DNA of 64,000 nt, taken from Klebsiella quasipneumoniae subsp. quasipneumoniae (GTDB lineage Bacteria > Pseudomonadota > Gammaproteobacteria > Enterobacterales > Enterobacteriaceae). The position numbers and the translations under genes are program-made. The stretch spans positions 4,340,001-4,404,000 of the forward strand of contig NZ_CP084876.1 in NCBI RefSeq assembly GCF_020525925.1, read 5' to 3'. Below the pieces are notes generated by a model, which saw only the letters and a list, made by a program, of their open reading frames with translations, was not told the origin of the DNA and ran no database searches. The stretch's first letter is position 1. Each line of letters opens with the position of its first letter. Positions 19,337 to 29,785 of the stretch are shown one piece after another.

Positions 19337-22300
19337 TTATTTACTGCTCACCGGCAGGCCGGCGCCCTGCGATTCGCCCTGCGGCAATTCGAGAACAGCA
19401 ACCGACCAGGCCGGCAGCGTGACCGAGCCGTCAGCGGCAATCTGCACGCCGCTGGCCAGCGAACGGTCGCCCGCCGCCTGCTGGATGGCGCTCAGCTGGA
19501 GCGATGTGCCGGCGAAATCCTGCAGCGTCCGGCTTTCCGGAGCGGCGTTAATCGCCACCACGATGCCGTCGACGCGGCTGTCCAGACTGGCGCCAGCCTG
19601 CATCCCGTCATCGATGGTCATCACCAGCAGACCGGTCTGCTGATCGGCGCCGGTATTGCGGAAGTCCACACGCTGCATCACCGTCGCGCCGTCGCCGAGG
19701 GTAAACAGCGGAGATGACTTACGCAGCGCGGTCAGCTCCTGATAAAACGCGGTCATCTGCTTGAGCTCGGCTTCACCCGGGGTGGCCACCCAGTCCTTCA
19801 CGCGGGCGATGATGTCATAGTTGCTGCCATCATCGCTGCTGCGCGGCATACCGACGTTGTAGTTGTTGTCCTGCAGGGAGTAATCCACGCGGTTAAACCA
19901 GTCGCCGGAATCATACGAGTCGCGGGTAAAGGATTTGGAGCGCAGCAGCTCCGAGCCCTGCTGGTCAAAGGCGATCCCCTGGCCGAGCATGACCGTGGCC
20001 AGCGACACCGCCTGCATCCGGACGCGGGTGTCGAGATCCGCCTCCTGAGCGGCTTTGTAGCTGATCATGTCCCACAGCGTCTGGTTGTCGTGTTTTGACA
20101 CATAGTTCACGACTTCCGTCGGATCAGCCGCGTAGCCGCCAGGCGCGCCGTTATAATCAATCTCGCTGCCTCTCTTCACCGCGCCGTCTTTGTCGATCAG
20201 CACGAAGTCCGCAAGGTTACCGGCCATGCCGAGACGGGTCAGATCGGCGAGGTGGCGCGCCTGATCGTCGGTCAGGGTGGTCAGCTCATTCGGCAGAACG
20301 CCGGCCCCGCTGCCCACGCCCTGGTTCTGGCGCAATGCATCGCCGGAGTCGAACGGCCCGCCGCCGCGCACGGCGTCGCGCAGACGATCGGAGAACGTGC
20401 CGATCCCGGTGCCTTTGAGATTGATTTGCGAGGCAATTTCAAAGCGATCGCTCTGGTTGGAATCCCAGCCTTCGCCAAAGAAGTAGATATCCGGGTTCAG
20501 CGCTTTAATGCGCTCCCAGGCCGAGAGGATCTGCGCTTTCGGGTGGTAGCCCATCAGGTCGAAGCGGAAGCCATCGATCTTATAATCGGTGGTCCATACC
20601 GCCAGTGAATCGGCGATAAGCTTGGCGAACATCCGGTGCTCTGGCGCCGAGTCGGAGCAACAGGTGGCCGATTCCACGCTGCCGGTGGTTTCGTTCAGAC
20701 GCTGATAGTACCAGGGGACGATCTTATCCAGCACCGAGGTGCGGTCGGTCGGGCCAGCGGCGTTGGTGTGGTTGTACACCACGTCCATAATGACGTTCAT
20801 TCCCAGATCCTGCTTGATCGCCTGAATCATGGTGCGGAACTCTTTAATGCGCGCCGTGCCTTCCGGGTCGGTGGCGTAGGATCCTTCCGGTACCGTGTAG
20901 TGGAACGGATCGTAGCCCCAGTTATAGGAGTCGGTCTGCGCCACCAGCGTATTCAATGCCTGCACCTGCGGGTTATCCTTACTGTCGTTCTGCTTCAGCT
21001 GAGTCAGCACCTCTTCAACCGTCGAACCGCTGTCGCAATAGCCCGCGAACTCGCTGCTCTTCACCGCGCTGTTGACCTCGCACAGGCGACTGAACGGCTG
21101 CTGAATATCGGCGACTTTGTCGCTGAACTCATTGACCGTCGCCAGATCGAAGACCGGCAGCAGCTCAATATGGGTCACCCCCGAAGCCGACAGCTGCTTC
21201 AGATGCTGGACCATATTGCTCTCCTGGGCGGTGAGCGCCAGATACTTACCGCGCAGCTCCGCAGGAACGGTTTGATCCCAGGCGGAGAGATCGCGAATAT
21301 GCGATTCGTGGATCGTCATCTTCGCCAGGTCAGCTTTGGTTTTCTGCGCGTGCGGCATCGTCAGCCCGTCCCAGCCTTCCGGCTTCAGCGCGCTGTCGTT
21401 CAGATCGACCACCTGGCTGTACTCCGAGTTGGTCGACAAACTGTGGGCGTAGGGATCGGTCACTTCGTACTGCTCGACTTTGCGCGACTGCGGGTGGTAG
21501 ACCGTCATCGCGTAGCGGTAGAACGCGCCCTTCAGGTCGCTCCCTCCCTGCCAGGACCAGGCGCCGGAGGCGCTGTCGCGGGTCATCGGGTGGCTGGCAA
21601 CCACTTTCTTGTCCGCACTGTAGAGCACCAGCTCGACCTGCTGCGCCGTGGGCGCCCAGACGCGGAAGGTCACGCCGCTATCGGTTAGCTGGGCGCCATA
21701 GCTCAGCGCCTCGGCGGCGGCGGCATAGGTATCATCCAGCACGCCGGCGGTCTGCACCTGGGTGGCGGAGCTCAGTATCCCGTCGCTTTCGGCGGATATC
21801 GCCACCGTCTCGCCCTGCAGCAATTCCTCGACGTTGACGTCATCCGGCAGCTTAAAGGCAGGATAGCTGGCGAGATGCGGGAAGCGCATGCTCACCTGCT
21901 GGCTGACGGTGGTCGGGGTCAGCTTGACATACTTATCGGTAAATTCGCCGTTACTGTCGGCGGCCACCTTACTGCTGTGGCTGTAATAGAGACGCACAAT
22001 GGGTTTATTTTCCCCGCCCGGCCACAGCAGAGTGGTCTTATCGACCCAGTGCGCATCGGCCAGCGCCACGCCAAAGGCGGCGCGGAAGGCGTCGGCGCGG
22101 GAGTCATAGACCGCGCTGTTGCCGGCGATGACCGATACCGTCCGATCGGTGAAATCACTGAAAGAGACGCGCAGGTCGCTGTCGATAAGCTTATTGGTGC
22201 CATCGCGGACGATCACGTTGATACACCCGCTCTCTTTAGTCAGCGGGATCACCCAGTAAGGGCCATATTTGTCGCTGCCGGTCGGCGTGGTGCTGACATC

Positions 22301-22627
22301 ATTCCAGTCCGCCACCGGCGCGCTCAGCGCATCACAGGTTTCGTTATTCCACAGATAGAGGTTTTTGCTGGCATAGTCGGCCGGCGTGCTGCTGGTGATG
22401 CCGGCGATATCGACGAGGTGAATGACAGCCTGGTTGGCAGAGGCCTGTACCGCTTCGCCAGGGACGGCAACGTCCGGTAAACGGACGACGACATCCTGCG
22501 GGTCGGGCGTGCCAGGATTACCGGGTTCGCCAGGTGAGCCAGAGGAAGAGGAGGAAGAGCTGTTATCACAGCCACTCAATAATACTAACGATCCAAGAAA
22601 TAGGGCATGACAGGTATATCTGAGCAT
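19337..22627 (-). CDS. pulA: Pullulanase, cell-surface lipoprotein
   Basis: Debranching GH13 enzyme that cleaves alpha-1,6 links in pullulan and branched dextrins at the cell surface; the substrate of the Pul secretion system. The protein is 1096 residues. The signal ends in lipobox LLSGC with lipidated Cys20 and Asp at +2, the inner-membrane retention mark. A Ser-rich spacer follows. Carbohydrate-binding and N1-3 domains lead to the catalytic barrel with VVYNHT, GFRFDLMGYH (nucleophile Asp), FFGEGWDS (acid Glu) and SKHDNQTLWD. Divergent from pulC, with MalT-like boxes between them. Confidence 0.97.
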   Translation of the reverse strand: MLRYTCHALFLGSLVLLSGCDNSSSSSSSGSPGEPGNPGTPDPQDVVVRLPDVAVPGEAVQASANQAVIHLVDIAGITSSTPADYASKNLYLWNNETCDALSAPVADWNDVSTTPTGSDKYGPYWVIPLTKESGCINVIVRDGTNKLIDSDLRVSFSDFTDRTVSVIAGNSAVYDSRADAFRAAFGVALADAHWVDKTTLLWPGGENKPIVRLYYSHSSKVAADSNGEFTDKYVKLTPTTVSQQVSMRFPHLASYPAFKLPDDVNVEELLQGETVAISAESDGILSSATQVQTAGVLDDTYAAAAEALSYGAQLTDSGVTFRVWAPTAQQVELVLYSADKKVVASHPMTRDSASGAWSWQGGSDLKGAFYRYAMTVYHPQSRKVEQYEVTDPYAHSLSTNSEYSQVVDLNDSALKPEGWDGLTMPHAQKTKADLAKMTIHESHIRDLSAWDQTVPAELRGKYLALTAQESNMVQHLKQLSASGVTHIELLPVFDLATVNEFSDKVADIQQPFSRLCEVNSAVKSSEFAGYCDSGSTVEEVLTQLKQNDSKDNPQVQALNTLVAQTDSYNWGYDPFHYTVPEGSYATDPEGTARIKEFRTMIQAIKQDLGMNVIMDVVYNHTNAAGPTDRTSVLDKIVPWYYQRLNETTGSVESATCCSDSAPEHRMFAKLIADSLAVWTTDYKIDGFRFDLMGYHPKAQILSAWERIKALNPDIYFFGEGWDSNQSDRFEIASQINLKGTGIGTFSDRLRDAVRGGGPFDSGDALRQNQGVGSGAGVLPNELTTLTDDQARHLADLTRLGMAGNLADFVLIDKDGAVKRGSEIDYNGAPGGYAADPTEVVNYVSKHDNQTLWDMISYKAAQEADLDTRVRMQAVSLATVMLGQGIAFDQQGSELLRSKSFTRDSYDSGDWFNRVDYSLQDNNYNVGMPRSSDDGSNYDIIARVKDWVATPGEAELKQMTAFYQELTALRKSSPLFTLGDGATVMQRVDFRNTGADQQTGLLVMTIDDGMQAGASLDSRVDGIVVAINAAPESRTLQDFAGTSLQLSAIQQAAGDRSLASGVQIAADGSVTLPAWSVAVLELPQGESQGAGLPVSSK

Positions 22628-22933
22628 TCGATAGTCCCTAATATGCTTATTAAATTATAAAAGGTAAGAAAGGATGAATATCTTTACAGCGCGCTAATTA
22701 GATATTTTTGCTTTCTCAGGCGCAATCATCCCCCACAAATGAGAGGGGGGCGTAGGAAGCCGGGGGAGTAAATGAATAAAGGGAATGACGACCGCAAACC
22801 GCAAACTGATTATGATTCGCCACGCTTATCGCCACTCTCCGGCAATAATTCATTCAAAAGCCAATAATCACCTACCTGTTTCGGTAGGGTATTACGCCAG
22901 CGTGCAGAAAAATAAATTAGCAAAGGGATTAAA
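22628..22933. promoter_or_regulatory. Divergent pulA/pulC control region with MalT-like boxes
   Basis: 306 bp, AT-rich at both ends with a G-rich centre. The minus strand has GGGGATGA (22726-22733), a near-perfect MalT box (consensus GGGGAKGAGG). The plus strand has GGGGGAGTA (22762-22770) and GGGGGGCGTAGG (22745-22756) as weaker matches. MalT control of pul by maltotriose is established in K. oxytoca. Which boxes work here is inference. AAAGGGA precedes the pulC ATG. Confidence 0.75.
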
Positions 22934-23776
22934 ATGCCAATTTCTGTGATGGGGTTAACAAATATAAATAAAGGGATAATTAAATTATTACCCCGAATTG
23001 TGACGCTCATCATATTAATAACCGCCATTCCGCAGCTGGCGAAATTAACCTGGCGAGTGGTATTCCCTGTCAGTTCTGAGGATATTTCCGCCCTGCCGTT
23101 AACTGCGCCTCCGGCAGCGGAACCGGAATTAAAAAACGTGCGGCCCGCGTTTACCCTGTTTGGCCTGGCGACGAAAAATCCCCCCGCGCCAGCGGAGGCC
23201 ACCAGCCTCGATCAGGTGCCGGTTTCCAGCCTGAAGCTACGCCTGGCCGGGCTGCTCGCCAGCAGCAACCCGGCGCGTTCCATCGCGATTATTGAAAAAG
23301 GAAATCAGCAGGTTAGCCTTAGCGTCGGCGATACCACCCCGGGATACGATGCACAGATCGCTGCCATCCTGCCAGACCGGATCATCGTCAACTATCAGGG
23401 GCGCCAGGAGGCCATTTTATTATTTAACGATACCCGCGCGTCGTCGTCATCGCCCGCCGCCGCGCCCCGTCCGCCCCTTATGAAGCGACTCCGTGAGCAG
23501 CCGCAAAATATCCTCACTTATTTAACGATTTCGCCGGTACTCAGCGGCGACAAACTGCAGGGCTACCGACTTAACCCTGGCAAAGACGCCTCGCTGTTTC
23601 GCCAGGCCGGCCTGCAGGCAAATGATTTGGCGATCGCCTTAAATGGCATCGATTTACGCGATCAGGAACAAGCGCAACAGGCGCTGCAGAATCTGGCCGA
23701 TATGACCGAAATAACGCTAACCGTTGAGCGGGAAGGCCAACGACACGATATTGCTTTCTCCCTGGGGGATGAATAA
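22934..23776 (+). CDS. pulC: Type II secretion protein PulC (GspC)
   Basis: Inner-membrane platform protein that contacts the secretin N0 domain and helps choose substrates. The protein is 280 residues, with a short cytoplasmic N-terminus, one TM helix (about 22-40, IVTLIILITAIPQLAKL), a Pro-rich linker, the homology region (about 75-165, VSSLKLRLAGLLAS) and a C-terminal PDZ domain (about 190-280, GDKLQGYRLNPGKD...). First gene of the pulC-O operon. It abuts pulD with 9 nt between its stop and the ATG there. Confidence 0.95.
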   Translation: MPISVMGLTNINKGIIKLLPRIVTLIILITAIPQLAKLTWRVVFPVSSEDISALPLTAPPAAEPELKNVRPAFTLFGLATKNPPAPAEATSLDQVPVSSLKLRLAGLLASSNPARSIAIIEKGNQQVSLSVGDTTPGYDAQIAAILPDRIIVNYQGRQEAILLFNDTRASSSSPAAAPRPPLMKRLREQPQNILTYLTISPVLSGDKLQGYRLNPGKDASLFRQAGLQANDLAIALNGIDLRDQEQAQQALQNLADMTEITLTVEREGQRHDIAFSLGDE

Positions 23777-23785
23777 TTGCCAACC

Positions 23786-25759
23786 ATGAAACGCCTGCGA
23801 AAAATGCTTCCTGCGCTGCTGATATTAACCCCGCTGCTATTTTCTCCGGCCGCCGCGGAGGAATTTTCCGCCAGTTTTAAAGGCACCGATATCCAGGAAT
23901 TTATCAATACCGTCAGCAAAAACCTGAATAAAACGGTGATTATCGATCCCAGCGTACGCGGCACTATCACCGTGCGCAGTTACGATATGCTCAATGAAGA
24001 GCAATATTATCAATTCTTCCTCAGCGTGCTGGATGTATATGGCTTCGCCGTGATTAATATGAATAACGGCGTGCTGAAGGTGGTCCGCGCCAAAGACGCC
24101 AAGACCTCGGCCGTTCCGGTCGCCAGCGAGGCCGCGCCGGGCGAAGGCGATGAGGTTGTCACCCGGGTGGTGCCCCTGACCAACGTCGCCGCTCGCGATC
24201 TCGCGCCGCTGCTCCGCCAGTTGAACGATAACGCTGGCGCCGGCAGCGTGGTCCATTATGAACCTTCCAACGTCCTGCTGATGACCGGCCGCGCGGCGGT
24301 GATCAAACGCCTGCTGACCATTGTCGAACGCGTCGACAACGCCGGGGATCGCAGCGTGGTGACCGTGCCTCTCTCCTGGGCCTCCGCCGCGGAGGTGGTC
24401 AAACTGGTTACCGAACTCAATAAAGACACCAGCAAGTCGGCGCTGCCGGGATCGATGGTGGCGAACGTGGTGGCCGATGAGCGCACCAACTCGGTGCTGG
24501 TGAGCGGCGAGCCAAACTCGCGCCAGCGCATTATCGCCATGATCAAACAGCTCGACCGCCAGCAGGCGGTGCAGGGCAACACCAAAGTGATCTACCTGAA
24601 GTACGCCAAAGCCGCCGATCTGGTGGAGGTCCTGACCGGGATCAGCAGCTCGCTGCAGAACGATAAGCAAAGCGCCAAACCGGTGGCCGCGATCGATAAA
24701 AATATTATTATCAAAGCCCACGGCCAGACCAACGCCCTGATCGTCACCGCGGCGCCGGACGTGATGAACGATCTGGAGCGGGTGATCGCCCAGCTGGATA
24801 TCCGCCGCCCGCAGGTGCTGGTGGAGGCGATTATCGCCGAAGTGCAGGATGCCGACGGACTCAACCTCGGTATCCAGTGGGCCAATAAAAACGCCGGCAT
24901 GACCCAGTTTACCAACAGCGGATTGCCGATCTCCACCGCGATCGCCGGCGCCAACCAGTACAACAAAGACGGCACCATCAGCAGCTCGCTGGCCAGCGCC
25001 CTCGGCTCGTTTAACGGTATCGCCGCCGGCTTCTACCAGGGGAACTGGGCGATGCTGCTCACCGCCCTCTCCAGCAGTACCAAGAACGATATTCTGGCCA
25101 CCCCCAGCATCGTCACCCTCGACAATATGCAAGCCACCTTCAACGTCGGCCAGGAAGTCCCGGTGTTAACCGGCTCGCAAACCACCTCCGGCGACAACAT
25201 CTTCAATACCGTCGAGCGCAAAACCGTGGGCATTAAGCTGAAGGTGAAACCGCAGATTAACGAAGGCGATGCCGTGCTGCTGGAGATTGAGCAGGAAGTA
25301 TCGAGCGTCGCCGATTCGGCCTCCAGCACCAGCAGCGATCTCGGGGCGACCTTTAATACCCGGACGGTGAATAACGCCGTGCTGGTGGGTAGCGGCGAAA
25401 CGGTGGTGGTTGGCGGGCTGCTGGATAAAAGCGTCACCGATAGCGCCGACAAAGTGCCGCTGCTCGGCGACATCCCGGTGATCGGCGCGCTGTTCCGCTC
25501 CGACAGCAAGAAAGTGTCGAAACGCAACCTGATGCTGTTTATCCGCCCGACCATTATTCGCGACCGCGATGAGTACCGCCGGGCCTCCTCCGGCCAGTAC
25601 ACCGCCTTCAACGATGCGCAAACCAAACAGCGGGGCAAAGAGAGCAGCGAAGCATCGCTCAGCAACGATCTGCTGCACATCTATCCGCAGCAGGAGACCC
25701 AGGCCTTCCGCCAGGTTAGCGCCGCCATTGACGCCTTTAACCTCGGAGGCCGCCCATGA
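23786..25759 (+). CDS. pulD: Type II secretion secretin PulD (GspD)
   Basis: Forms the 15-mer outer-membrane channel through which PulA leaves. It is 657 residues from ATG 23786 (a TTG nine bases upstream is in frame but less likely). Signal peptide about 1-24 (SPAAA/EE). N0 ([20 protein letters not shown]), N1-N3 domains, the secretin core ([25 protein letters not shown], then VVGGLLDKS and [15 protein letters not shown]) and a C-terminal S-domain (after about 600) that binds PulS. Very close to K. oxytoca PulD apart from the signal peptide. Confidence 0.97.
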   Translation: MKRLRKMLPALLILTPLLFSPAAAEEFSASFKGTDIQEFINTVSKNLNKTVIIDPSVRGTITVRSYDMLNEEQYYQFFLSVLDVYGFAVINMNNGVLKVVRAKDAKTSAVPVASEAAPGEGDEVVTRVVPLTNVAARDLAPLLRQLNDNAGAGSVVHYEPSNVLLMTGRAAVIKRLLTIVERVDNAGDRSVVTVPLSWASAAEVVKLVTELNKDTSKSALPGSMVANVVADERTNSVLVSGEPNSRQRIIAMIKQLDRQQAVQGNTKVIYLKYAKAADLVEVLTGISSSLQNDKQSAKPVAAIDKNIIIKAHGQTNALIVTAAPDVMNDLERVIAQLDIRRPQVLVEAIIAEVQDADGLNLGIQWANKNAGMTQFTNSGLPISTAIAGANQYNKDGTISSSLASALGSFNGIAAGFYQGNWAMLLTALSSSTKNDILATPSIVTLDNMQATFNVGQEVPVLTGSQTTSGDNIFNTVERKTVGIKLKVKPQINEGDAVLLEIEQEVSSVADSASSTSSDLGATFNTRTVNNAVLVGSGETVVVGGLLDKSVTDSADKVPLLGDIPVIGALFRSDSKKVSKRNLMLFIRPTIIRDRDEYRRASSGQYTAFNDAQTKQRGKESSEASLSNDLLHIYPQQETQAFRQVSAAIDAFNLGGRP

Positions 25760-27249
25760 CGCCAGCCGCCGAACGCCGTCCGCTGTTGCCCTTCGCGTGG
25801 GCCCGCGCGCACCATCTGGTGCTGCTCAGCGACGGCGAACGCTGCGAAGCGCTGTGCCGCGCTGATACCGCCGCCCGGGCGCTGCTGGAAGCGCGCCGCC
25901 TGGCGGACGGGCCGATGAGCGTCAGCCGTCTGGCGCCGGAAGCGTTCGAGAAAGTGCTGGTGCTCAGCTATCAGCGCGACTCGGCGGAAGCGCACCGGAT
26001 GATGGCCGACATCGGCAATGAGCTTGACCTCTATACCCTCGCCGAAGAGCTGCCGGATACCGACGATCTGCTCGACAGCGAAGACGATGCGCCGATTATC
26101 CGTCTGATCAACGCCATGCTCACCGAGGCCATCAAAGAGAAAGCCTCCGATATCCATATCGAAACCTATGAGCGCCATTTGCAAATTCGCTTTCGCGTCG
26201 ACGGCGTGCTGCGGGAAATTCTGCGCCCGCAGCGGCGGCTGGCCGCGCTGCTCATTTCGCGCATCAAGGTGATGGCGAGCCTGGACATTGCCGAAAAACG
26301 GGTGCCCCAGGATGGCCGCATGGCGCTGCGTATCGGCGGGCGGGCGATAGACGTGCGCGTCTCCACCCTGCCCTCCAGCCACGGCGAACGCGTGGTGCTG
26401 CGCCTGCTGGACAAAAACAGCGTCAACCTGGATCTGCAGACGCTGGGCATGCCCCCCGCCCTGCTTGACCAGGTCGACGCGCTGATCGCCCGGCCACACG
26501 GCATCATTCTGGTCACCGGACCGACCGGTTCCGGGAAAAGCACAACGCTCTACGCCGCCCTCAGCCGCCTCGACGCCCGGGAGCGCAACATCATGACCAT
26601 TGAAGATCCGGTGGAGTATGAGCTGGAAGGTATCGGCCAGACCCAGGTCAACGCCAAAGTCGAGATGACCTTCGCCCGCGGCCTGCGCGCCATACTGCGC
26701 CAGGATCCGGACGTGGTGCTGGTGGGCGAAATCCGCGATGGCGAAACCGCCCAGATCGCCGTCCAGGCCTCGCTGACCGGCCACCTGGTGCTGTCGACGC
26801 TGCACACCAACAGCGCGCTGGGGGCCGTTTCCCGCCTGCAGGATATGGGGGTGGAGCCCTTTTTACTCTCTACTTCGCTGCTGGCGGTGATGTCGCAGCG
26901 GCTGGTGCGTCGGCTGTGCCCGCACTGTCGTCAGCCCTGGCAGGCGGATGCTGACGCCGCCCGGCAGATGGCGGTCCCGGCCGGTACGCCGCTGTGGCAG
27001 CCAAAAGGCTGCGCCCGGTGTAATTTCACCGGCTATCGCGGACGCACCGGCATTCACGAGCTGCTGCTCATTGACGACCGCGTCCGCGCCGCCATCCACC
27101 GCGGCGAAAATGAGATCACCCTGATCCAGCAGCTGGGGCCAGCCTGGCAGACCCTGCGCCATGCCGGGCGCGATAAAGCGCTGGCGGGGATCACCAGCTG
27201 GGAGGAGGTGATGCGGGTCACCGAACAGCAAACGGCGGACAGCGTCTGA
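25756..27249 (+). CDS. pulE: Type II secretion ATPase PulE (GspE)
   Basis: Cytoplasmic hexameric ATPase that drives pseudopilus assembly, anchored to PulL. The protein is 497 residues. Walker A GPTGSGKS lies at 255-262, Asp box and Walker B in [16 protein letters not shown] and His box in LSTLHTNSA. The GspE-specific zinc site has Cys388/391 and Cys419/422 (two CxxC pairs). It overlaps pulD by 4 nt (ATGA) and ends one base before pulF. Confidence 0.97.
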   Translation: MTPAAERRPLLPFAWARAHHLVLLSDGERCEALCRADTAARALLEARRLADGPMSVSRLAPEAFEKVLVLSYQRDSAEAHRMMADIGNELDLYTLAEELPDTDDLLDSEDDAPIIRLINAMLTEAIKEKASDIHIETYERHLQIRFRVDGVLREILRPQRRLAALLISRIKVMASLDIAEKRVPQDGRMALRIGGRAIDVRVSTLPSSHGERVVLRLLDKNSVNLDLQTLGMPPALLDQVDALIARPHGIILVTGPTGSGKSTTLYAALSRLDARERNIMTIEDPVEYELEGIGQTQVNAKVEMTFARGLRAILRQDPDVVLVGEIRDGETAQIAVQASLTGHLVLSTLHTNSALGAVSRLQDMGVEPFLLSTSLLAVMSQRLVRRLCPHCRQPWQADADAARQMAVPAGTPLWQPKGCARCNFTGYRGRTGIHELLLIDDRVRAAIHRGENEITLIQQLGPAWQTLRHAGRDKALAGITSWEEVMRVTEQQTADSV

Positions 27250-27250
27250 G

Positions 27251-28465
27251 ATGGCCCTCTTTCGCTATCAGGCGCTGGACGCGCAGGGCAAAACCCGCCG
27301 CGGCGTTCAACAGGCCGACTCCGCCCGCCACGCCCGCCAGCTGCTGCGGGACAAGGGCTGGCTGGCGCTGGAAGTGGCCGCCGCCGACCCGGCGAGCCGG
27401 CTGTGGCGCGGCGGGCTGATCGCCCGGCGCACCAGCGCCGGTGATTTAGCCCTGCTCACTCGCCAGCTGGCCACCCTGGTCGCCGCCGGCATTCCGCTGG
27501 AAAAAGCGCTCGATGCCGTCGCCCAGCAGTGCGAAAAGGCGTCGCTGAGAACGTTAATGGCCGGGGTGCGCAGCAAAGTGCTTGAAGGCCATTCGCTGGC
27601 GGAGGCGATGCGCGCCTATCCCGCCTGCTTCGATGGCCTGTTCTGCGCCATGGTGGCGGCCGGCGAAACCTCCGGCCATCTCGACGGCGTGCTGAACCGG
27701 CTGGCGGACTATACCGAGCAGCGCCAGCAGCTTCGCGCCCGCCTGCTACAGGCGATGATCTACCCCATCGTGCTGACGCTGGTCGCCATCAGCGTGATCG
27801 CCATTCTGCTCTCCACCGTGGTGCCGAAAGTCGTCGAGCAGTTTGTCCACCTAAAACAGGCCCTGCCCTTCTCTACCCGGCTACTGATGAGCCTGAGCGA
27901 CATTGTGCGCAGCGCGGGCCCCTGGCTGGTGCTGCTGTCATTCCTGGCGCTGCTGGGGCTGCGCTATCTGCTGCGCCAGCCCGCCCGGCGGCTCGCCTGG
28001 GACCGGGCGCTGCTGCGTCTGCCGGTCATCGGCCGCGTGACGCGCAGCGTCAACAGCGCGCGCTACGCCCGCACCTTAAGCATTCTCAACGCCAGCGCGG
28101 TGCCGCTGCTGCTGTCGATGCGCATCAGCGCCGGCGTCCTCAGCAATGCCTGGGCGCGCAGCCAGCTGGAGACCGCCAGCGAATCGGTGCGCGAGGGCGT
28201 CAGCCTGCATCGCGCACTGGAGGCCACGGCGCTGTTTCCGCCGATGATGCGCTACATGATCGCCAGCGGCGAGCAGAGCGGTGAGCTGACCGCCATGCTG
28301 GAGCGCGCGGCGGAGAACCAGGACCGGGAGCTGAGCGCGCAGATCCAGATGTCCCTCAGCCTGTTTGAACCCCTGCTGGTGGTCACCATGGCCGGCATGG
28401 TGCTGTTTATCGTGCTGGCCATCCTGCAGCCGATCCTGCAACTGAATACCCTTATGAGTATGTGA
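27251..28465 (+). CDS. pulF: Type II secretion inner-membrane platform protein PulF (GspF)
   Basis: Polytopic core of the inner-membrane platform that couples PulE to pseudopilin extraction. The protein is 404 residues with two repeated GspF cytoplasmic domains (about 70-195 and 270-395) and three TM helices near 170-190, 220-240 and 375-395. [21 protein letters not shown] and [17 protein letters not shown] mark the two repeats. Starts one base after the pulE stop. Confidence 0.96.
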   Translation: MALFRYQALDAQGKTRRGVQQADSARHARQLLRDKGWLALEVAAADPASRLWRGGLIARRTSAGDLALLTRQLATLVAAGIPLEKALDAVAQQCEKASLRTLMAGVRSKVLEGHSLAEAMRAYPACFDGLFCAMVAAGETSGHLDGVLNRLADYTEQRQQLRARLLQAMIYPIVLTLVAISVIAILLSTVVPKVVEQFVHLKQALPFSTRLLMSLSDIVRSAGPWLVLLSFLALLGLRYLLRQPARRLAWDRALLRLPVIGRVTRSVNSARYARTLSILNASAVPLLLSMRISAGVLSNAWARSQLETASESVREGVSLHRALEATALFPPMMRYMIASGEQSGELTAMLERAAENQDRELSAQIQMSLSLFEPLLVVTMAGMVLFIVLAILQPILQLNTLMSM

Positions 28466-28485
28466 CTGTATTAATGGAGAAAACT

Positions 28486-28908
28486 ATGCAACGGCAACGC
28501 GGCTTCACGTTACTGGAAATTATGGTGGTGATCGTCATTCTCGGCATCCTCGCCAGCCTGGTGGTACCTAACCTGATGGGCAACAAGGAGAAAGCGGACC
28601 GCCAGAAGGTGGTCAGCGATCTGGTGGCGCTCGAGGGGGCGCTGGACATGTATAAGCTGGACAACAGCCGCTACCCGAATACCGAACAGGGACTGCAGGC
28701 GCTGGTAACCGCCCCGGCCGCCGAGCCGCATGCCCGCAACTACCCGGAAGGGGGCTATATCCGCCGCCTGCCGCAGGACCCGTGGGGAAATGAGTATCAG
28801 CTGTTAAGCCCCGGTCAGCATGGCGCCATCGACGTCTTCAGCGTCGGCCCGGACGGGATGCCCGACACCAATGACGACATCGGCAACTGGACCCTCGGGA
28901 AGAAATAG
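28486..28908 (+). CDS. pulG: Major pseudopilin PulG (GspG)
   Basis: Main subunit of the periplasmic pseudopilus. 140 residues from ATG 28486, chosen because GGAG lies 6 nt upstream and the leader is then MQRQRG/FTLLE, cut by PulO and methylated on Phe. Glu at +5 is present. The C-terminus carries the calcium-site loop DPWGNEYQ ... DGMPDTNDDIGNW, typical of GspG. Confidence 0.97.
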   Translation: MQRQRGFTLLEIMVVIVILGILASLVVPNLMGNKEKADRQKVVSDLVALEGALDMYKLDNSRYPNTEQGLQALVTAPAAEPHARNYPEGGYIRRLPQDPWGNEYQLLSPGQHGAIDVFSVGPDGMPDTNDDIGNWTLGKK

Positions 28909-29423
28909 TGTCTCAGCGCGGTTTCACCCTCCTGGAAATGATGCTGGTCCTGCTGCTGATCGGCATCAGCGCCAGCATGGTGCTGCTGGCGTTTCCCTCC
29001 GCCCGCACCCAGGAGGCCACGCAGATCCTGGCGCGCTTTCAGGCACAGCTGGACTTTGTCCGCGAGCGCGGGCAGCAAACCGGCCAGCTCTTCGGGATCG
29101 TCATCCACCCTGACCGCTGGCAGTTTATGCGTTTGCAGCCTGCAGACGAAGGCGCCCCGGCGGCGGCTGACGACCGCTGGGGCAACGCGCAGTGGCTGCC
29201 GCTGCAGGCCGGGCGCGCCACCACGGCGGAAACCCTCCCGCAGGCCAGGCTGACGCTGCGCTTTCCCGACGGCCAGGCGTGGACGCCAGGCGAGCAGCCC
29301 GACGTGATCATCTTCCCCGGCGGCGAAGTCACGCCGTTTCAGCTGCGGATTGACGCCGCGACGGGCATCAACATCGACGCCCAGGGCGACAGTCAGCCGC
29401 TGGCGGCGCGGGAGCAGCCATGA
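28908..29423 (+). CDS. pulH: Minor pseudopilin PulH (GspH)
   Basis: Minor pseudopilin near the pseudopilus tip. 171 residues. The GTG start at 28908 shares one base with the pulG stop codon (TAGTG), indicating coupled translation. Leader MSQRG/FTLLEMMLVLLLIG with Glu at +5, then a beta-rich GspH domain. Confidence 0.94.
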   Translation: MSQRGFTLLEMMLVLLLIGISASMVLLAFPSARTQEATQILARFQAQLDFVRERGQQTGQLFGIVIHPDRWQFMRLQPADEGAPAAADDRWGNAQWLPLQAGRATTAETLPQARLTLRFPDGQAWTPGEQPDVIIFPGGEVTPFQLRIDAATGINIDAQGDSQPLAAREQP

Positions 29424-29785
29424 AACGCGAGAGCGGAATGACGCTTATCGAAGTGATGGTCGCGCTGGTGATTTTCGCCCTCGCCGGCCTGGCGGTGATG
29501 CAGTCCACCCTGCAGCAGACGCGCCAGCTTGGGCGTATGGAAGAGAAAATCCTCGCCAGCTGGCTGGCGGATAATCAGCTGGTGCAGCTGCGGCTGGAGA
29601 AACGCTGGCCCGCCCTCAGCTGGTCCGAAACCACCGTGGAGGCCGCCGGGACGCGCTGGTTCGTCCGCTGGCAGGGGGTGGAAACCGCGCTGCCGCAGCT
29701 GCGGGCGCTGGACGTGGAGGTCCGGCGGCAAAAAAGCGATCCCGCGCCGCTGGCGACGCTTCGCACCTGGGTGACGTCGCCATGA
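29420..29785 (+). CDS. pulI: Minor pseudopilin PulI (GspI)
   Basis: Nucleates the tip complex with PulJ and PulK. 121 residues, leader MKRESG/MTLIEVMVALVIF with Met at +1 (the usual GspI variant) and Glu at +5. Overlaps pulH and pulJ by 4 nt each. Confidence 0.95.
   Translation: MKRESGMTLIEVMVALVIFALAGLAVMQSTLQQTRQLGRMEEKILASWLADNQLVQLRLEKRWPALSWSETTVEAAGTRWFVRWQGVETALPQLRALDVEVRRQKSDPAPLATLRTWVTSP

Noticed and set aside
20636..21688. 350-codon plus-strand frame
   Set aside because: Antisense to pulA; shadow frame with no domain signature.
23837..25132. 431-codon minus-strand frame
   Set aside because: Antisense to pulD, low-complexity His/Gly/Val content; shadow frame.
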